Below are positions 61,804 to 64,000 of a DNA stretch of 64,000 bases, piece by piece. The notes under the pieces were generated by a model that saw only the letters and a program-made list of their open reading frames with translations, was not told the origin of the DNA and did not search any database. The position numbers and the translations under genes were made by a program. Source of the stretch: Pararobbsia alpina_A. GTDB taxonomy: Bacteria > Pseudomonadota > Gammaproteobacteria > Burkholderiales > Burkholderiaceae. Location: the NCBI RefSeq assembly GCF_965118125.1, contig NZ_OZ221287.1, positions 2,542,001 to 2,606,000 of the forward strand, written 5' to 3'. How positions within the stretch are numbered: position 1 is the stretch's first letter; each line of letters opens with the position of its first letter.

Positions 61804-62557
61804 GGTGTCGAATCGGTGGACTTCGTCGATCGGGAGCGGGGTCAACTTCAGGGTCAACCTCGGGATCGGGCTCGGTGCGGCACGTGTACGGGCTGCATTC
61901 GCATGGCTCGCCTTACTCGCCTGGTGCGCGTTGGCGAGTGTTCCGGCCGATGCGTGGGCGGCGAATGCCACGCCCACGACCCGGAGCAATGCGCAGGCCA
62001 CACCTTCAATCGTCGTGCTCGGCGACAGCCTCTCCGCCGAATACGGTATCGATCGCGACACCGGTTGGGTCGCTTTGATGCGCAAACGCCTTGCTCAGTC
62101 GGCGCTGAATTATAACGTCGTGAATGCCAGTATCAGCGGAGAGACCACCGAGGGTGGACTCACGCGGTTGCCGGCCGTACTGAAGCGCGCGCGTCCGTCG
62201 CTCGTGATTGTCGAGCTCGGCGCCAACGATGCGCTACGCGGTGTGCCCCTCGACACAACAACCGCGAATCTGCGGCACATCATCGAAGACTCGCAGGCCA
62301 TCGGTGCCAAGGTCGTGATTATCGGCATGCGCATTCCGCCGAATTTCGGACCCGATTACGCGGAGAAGTTCTTCAACGCATTCGGCGATCTCGCGAAGCA
62401 GTATCACGCGGGCTACGTACCGTTCCTGCTCGACGGCATCGCCGACGATCCGAGTCAGTTCCAGCAGGACCAGATCCATCCGACGGCGGCTGCGCAGCCA
62501 CATCTGCTCGACAATGTCTGGCCGTCGGTCCAGCCGCTGCTCGGCAAAAAATCGTAG
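61802..62557 (+). CDS. tesA: TesA-like SGNH esterase/thioesterase
   Basis: Periplasmic multifunctional acyl-CoA thioesterase, lysophospholipase and arylesterase. 251 residues with a signal peptide (core AAFAWLALLAWCALA, likely cleavage near WAANA). Block I GDSLS with S76, block III GANDALRG, and the D/H pair in QDQIHPTAAAQ. ATG 61802 is the only good start before the signal sequence, although the n-region is long (about 30 residues) and no Shine-Dalgarno is seen. Confidence 0.9.
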   Translation: MVSNRWTSSIGSGVNFRVNLGIGLGAARVRAAFAWLALLAWCALASVPADAWAANATPTTRSNAQATPSIVVLGDSLSAEYGIDRDTGWVALMRKRLAQSALNYNVVNASISGETTEGGLTRLPAVLKRARPSLVIVELGANDALRGVPLDTTTANLRHIIEDSQAIGAKVVIIGMRIPPNFGPDYAEKFFNAFGDLAKQYHAGYVPFLLDGIADDPSQFQQDQIHPTAAAQPHLLDNVWPSVQPLLGKKS

Positions 62558-62828
62558 GCATCCGTACGCCGCGCGCCGCGTGACCCACACGTCCCGGCGC
62601 GCGCGTCGCGTGCGCGCCGTTCGCGCGCAAGCCATTCACATCGACGTCGACTTTTCCCCTCAGGCACCGCGATTGCTGGATAGTGGCGCTCGGAGAGCGA
62701 AAGTGCCGATACCGCGCACGGTGCTCCAGTTCAATCCCGGCCCTCGTGGCCGCGACCCTCGCTGCGAGCCGTGTACGGTCCCTGGAACTGCGCGACCTTG
62801 TGAGTCGCGCTTCGACGAAGGAGATGAT

Positions 62829-63182
62829 GTGAAATATCTACCACTACTCGCCACGACAGCTGCCGCCGTGATGCTGACCGCGTGTGCCGGTCAGCAAATG
62901 CAACCCGGCGTGCAAAACGTCGGCACCAGCCAGAAAGCGCCACCCGTCGTCGCCCAATGCATTGCACAGGCTTGGGCCGACAAGTCTCAACAGCCGGTTA
63001 CGACACAATCGGTGCTCGCCAATAACGCCGCAGCCGACGTGCTGCTGCCCGGCCAGCCGCCCGGAGGCGCCGGCGCTGTCGTTCGTCCGGCCTGGACCGG
63101 CAGCGGCACCTGGGTCGGATTGCGGCAAGGTTCAGGCGCCGATACGAGCGCCGCGGCCAGCGATATTCAAGGTTGCCTCTGA
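62829..63182 (+). CDS. Small predicted lipoprotein
   Basis: 117-residue protein with a lipoprotein signal peptide: VKYLPLLATTAAAVMLTAC, lipidated C19. The mature part has QCIAQAWADKSQQPVTTQSVLANNAA and a Gly/Ala-rich middle, ending ASDIQGCL, so one disulfide (Cys near 44 and 116) is possible. GTG start at 62829 with AAGGAG five bases upstream. No known function; similar small lipoproteins are common in this group. Followed by a shared terminator. Confidence 0.75.
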   Translation: MKYLPLLATTAAAVMLTACAGQQMQPGVQNVGTSQKAPPVVAQCIAQAWADKSQQPVTTQSVLANNAAADVLLPGQPPGGAGAVVRPAWTGSGTWVGLRQGSGADTSAAASDIQGCL

Positions 63183-63278
63183 CATCGCGACAAAGGGTCG
63201 GAGCGTTTTGAGGGGCATCGCCCTCCATCGACACTTCATCGATACCCTCACACCCGCCCCCGCCCCGCTTGTGCGAAA

Positions 63279-63311
63279 AAAAAGCCCCCGATACGCCATC
63301 GGGGGCTTTTT
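63279..63311. terminator. Bidirectional terminator
   Basis: Perfect 14-bp stem AAAAAGCCCCCGAT with its complement, loop ACGCC, T-runs on both sides. Ends the lipoprotein gene and the convergent ppiD-like gene. Confidence 0.85.
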
Positions 63312-63341
63312 GCTTTGCTGCTTTTTGCTTTGCTGCTTTTT
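63307..63341 (+). repeat. 15-bp tandem repeat beside the terminator
   Basis: TTTTTGCTTTGCTGC twice, plus five further Ts of a third copy, overlapping the T-run of the terminator. Confidence 0.7.
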
Positions 63342-63379
63342 CGGCTTCTGCGTCTTGTTCTGAGATTTCTACGTCCGGC

Positions 63380-64000
63380 TTAGTTCTGCTCGGTCGACGA
63401 ACCCGGCACCTTGTACAGCTTCACGTCCGAACGCGCACGCAGCGACACGAGGTACGCCTGCACATCGGCCTGCCCCGTCATCTGCGACAACTGCTGCTGA
63501 GCTGCGGCGAGGCGCTGTGCATCCGGCGTCGGCGGCGTGTTGACCGTGTTCAGGCGGTAGATCGCGTAGCCGTCCTTGCCGAGATCGACTCCGACGTAAG
63601 CCGGAGTCTTGTTCGGGTCCAGCTTGAAGATCGCGTCGATGGCGGCCGGCGGCAACCCTTGGGCATCGCCACGCGACACATTGACCGGCGAACCGAAACC
63701 ATCGGCAGTCTTCGACTTTTCGAAGTCGGCGAGCTTTGCGGCGCCATCCTGCTTCGCGAGCGTCGCAGACTGATCCGCCACGACCTTGTCGCGGACCTTG
63801 TCCTTGACCTGATCGAAGGCCGGCGTCGCCGCGGGCGAATACTGCATCACGTGTGCCGAGACCAGCGTGTTGTCGCCGACATCGATCGCCTGCGTGTTGT
63901 GCTTCTTGACGATCGAATCGTCGGCAAACACCGCCGTCAACAATTTCGGGCTGTTCAACGGATCAGTCGGCTGCAACGACGGATTCGGCGTGCGCGTCAC
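63380..64000 (-). CDS. ppiD: C-terminal part of PpiD/SurA-like foldase
   Basis: Runs off the right edge; only about 206 C-terminal residues are visible. The repeated VKDKVRDKVVADQSATLAKQDGAAKLADFEK helix and the terminal QQLSQMTGQADVQAYLVSLRARSDVKLYKV are typical of the end of PpiD, the inner-membrane-anchored periplasmic folding factor with a SurA_N domain and parvulin domain. The parvulin domain and anchor would lie beyond base 64000, so the identity rests on the C-terminal region only. Confidence 0.8.
   Translation of the reverse strand: MTRTPNPSLQPTDPLNSPKLLTAVFADDSIVKKHNTQAIDVGDNTLVSAHVMQYSPAATPAFDQVKDKVRDKVVADQSATLAKQDGAAKLADFEKSKTADGFGSPVNVSRGDAQGLPPAAIDAIFKLDPNKTPAYVGVDLGKDGYAIYRLNTVNTPPTPDAQRLAAAQQQLSQMTGQADVQAYLVSLRARSDVKLYKVPGSSTEQN

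Overview
The window looks like a chromosomal core segment of a high-GC betaproteobacterium of the family Burkholderiaceae (Burkholderia, Paraburkholderia or Pandoraea type). This rests on protein similarity as I recognise it and on gene order: alaA-hom, an arn locus with arnA split into two genes, rpsF-priB-rpsR-rplI, sbp-cysTWA-cysB divergent from lexA, and yciB-bolA-parvulin. The genus cannot be fixed from the sequence alone. I see no insertion sequence, prophage, CRISPR array or rRNA. One tRNA (His) is present. Both ends are cut inside genes: hom on the left and a ppiD-type foldase on the right.

Layout. 1-2.6 kb: threonine and alanine metabolism (hom, alaA, minus strand). 2.7-11 kb: the plus-strand L-Ara4N lipid A modification locus (arnT, one SMR-type flippase subunit, arnB, arnC, the two arnA halves, arnD), then a Bcp peroxiredoxin. 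11-13.5 kb: a probable small RNA with its own promoter and terminator, then a PIN-PhoH ATPase. 13.5-20 kb: an LPX-type leucine-rich-repeat protein, an NlpC/P60 lipoprotein, a Pit phosphate transporter with its DUF47 partner, dnaB, and an unrecognised 229-residue protein. 20-21.7 kb: the rpsF ribosomal operon with a good promoter. 21.8-26.2 kb: the Anbu, transglutaminase, alpha-E and ATP-grasp cluster. 26.4-33.7 kb: an asparaginase, the sulfate uptake operon with cysB, and lexA behind two SOS boxes.

34.5-36.6 kb: two tandem isochorismatase-fold hydrolases, the first very like biuret amidohydrolase, plus an AtzH/HpxZ-like protein. A sigma-54 promoter match lies upstream, which suggests nitrogen-controlled scavenging of biuret-like compounds. 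36.7-46.3 kb: a diguanylate cyclase, tRNA-His, dusA, a CurA-like reductase, a PaaI-like thioesterase, a Dabb protein, pncA, a FadB/FadJ-like fusion enzyme and an acyl-CoA ligase. 46.5-51.2 kb: selO, msrB, yciB, bolA, a secreted parvulin and a deaminase. 51.4-64 kb: purL, a DadA-like oxidase, the NAD(P)HX repair enzyme, pgi, a LolD/YbbA-type ABC ATPase divergent from tesA, a small lipoprotein and the ppiD end.

Two themes stand out. Several intergenic gaps carry unrelated short tandem repeats with units of 7, 13, 14, 15, 16 and about 36 bp. Most convergent gene pairs share one bidirectional hairpin terminator.
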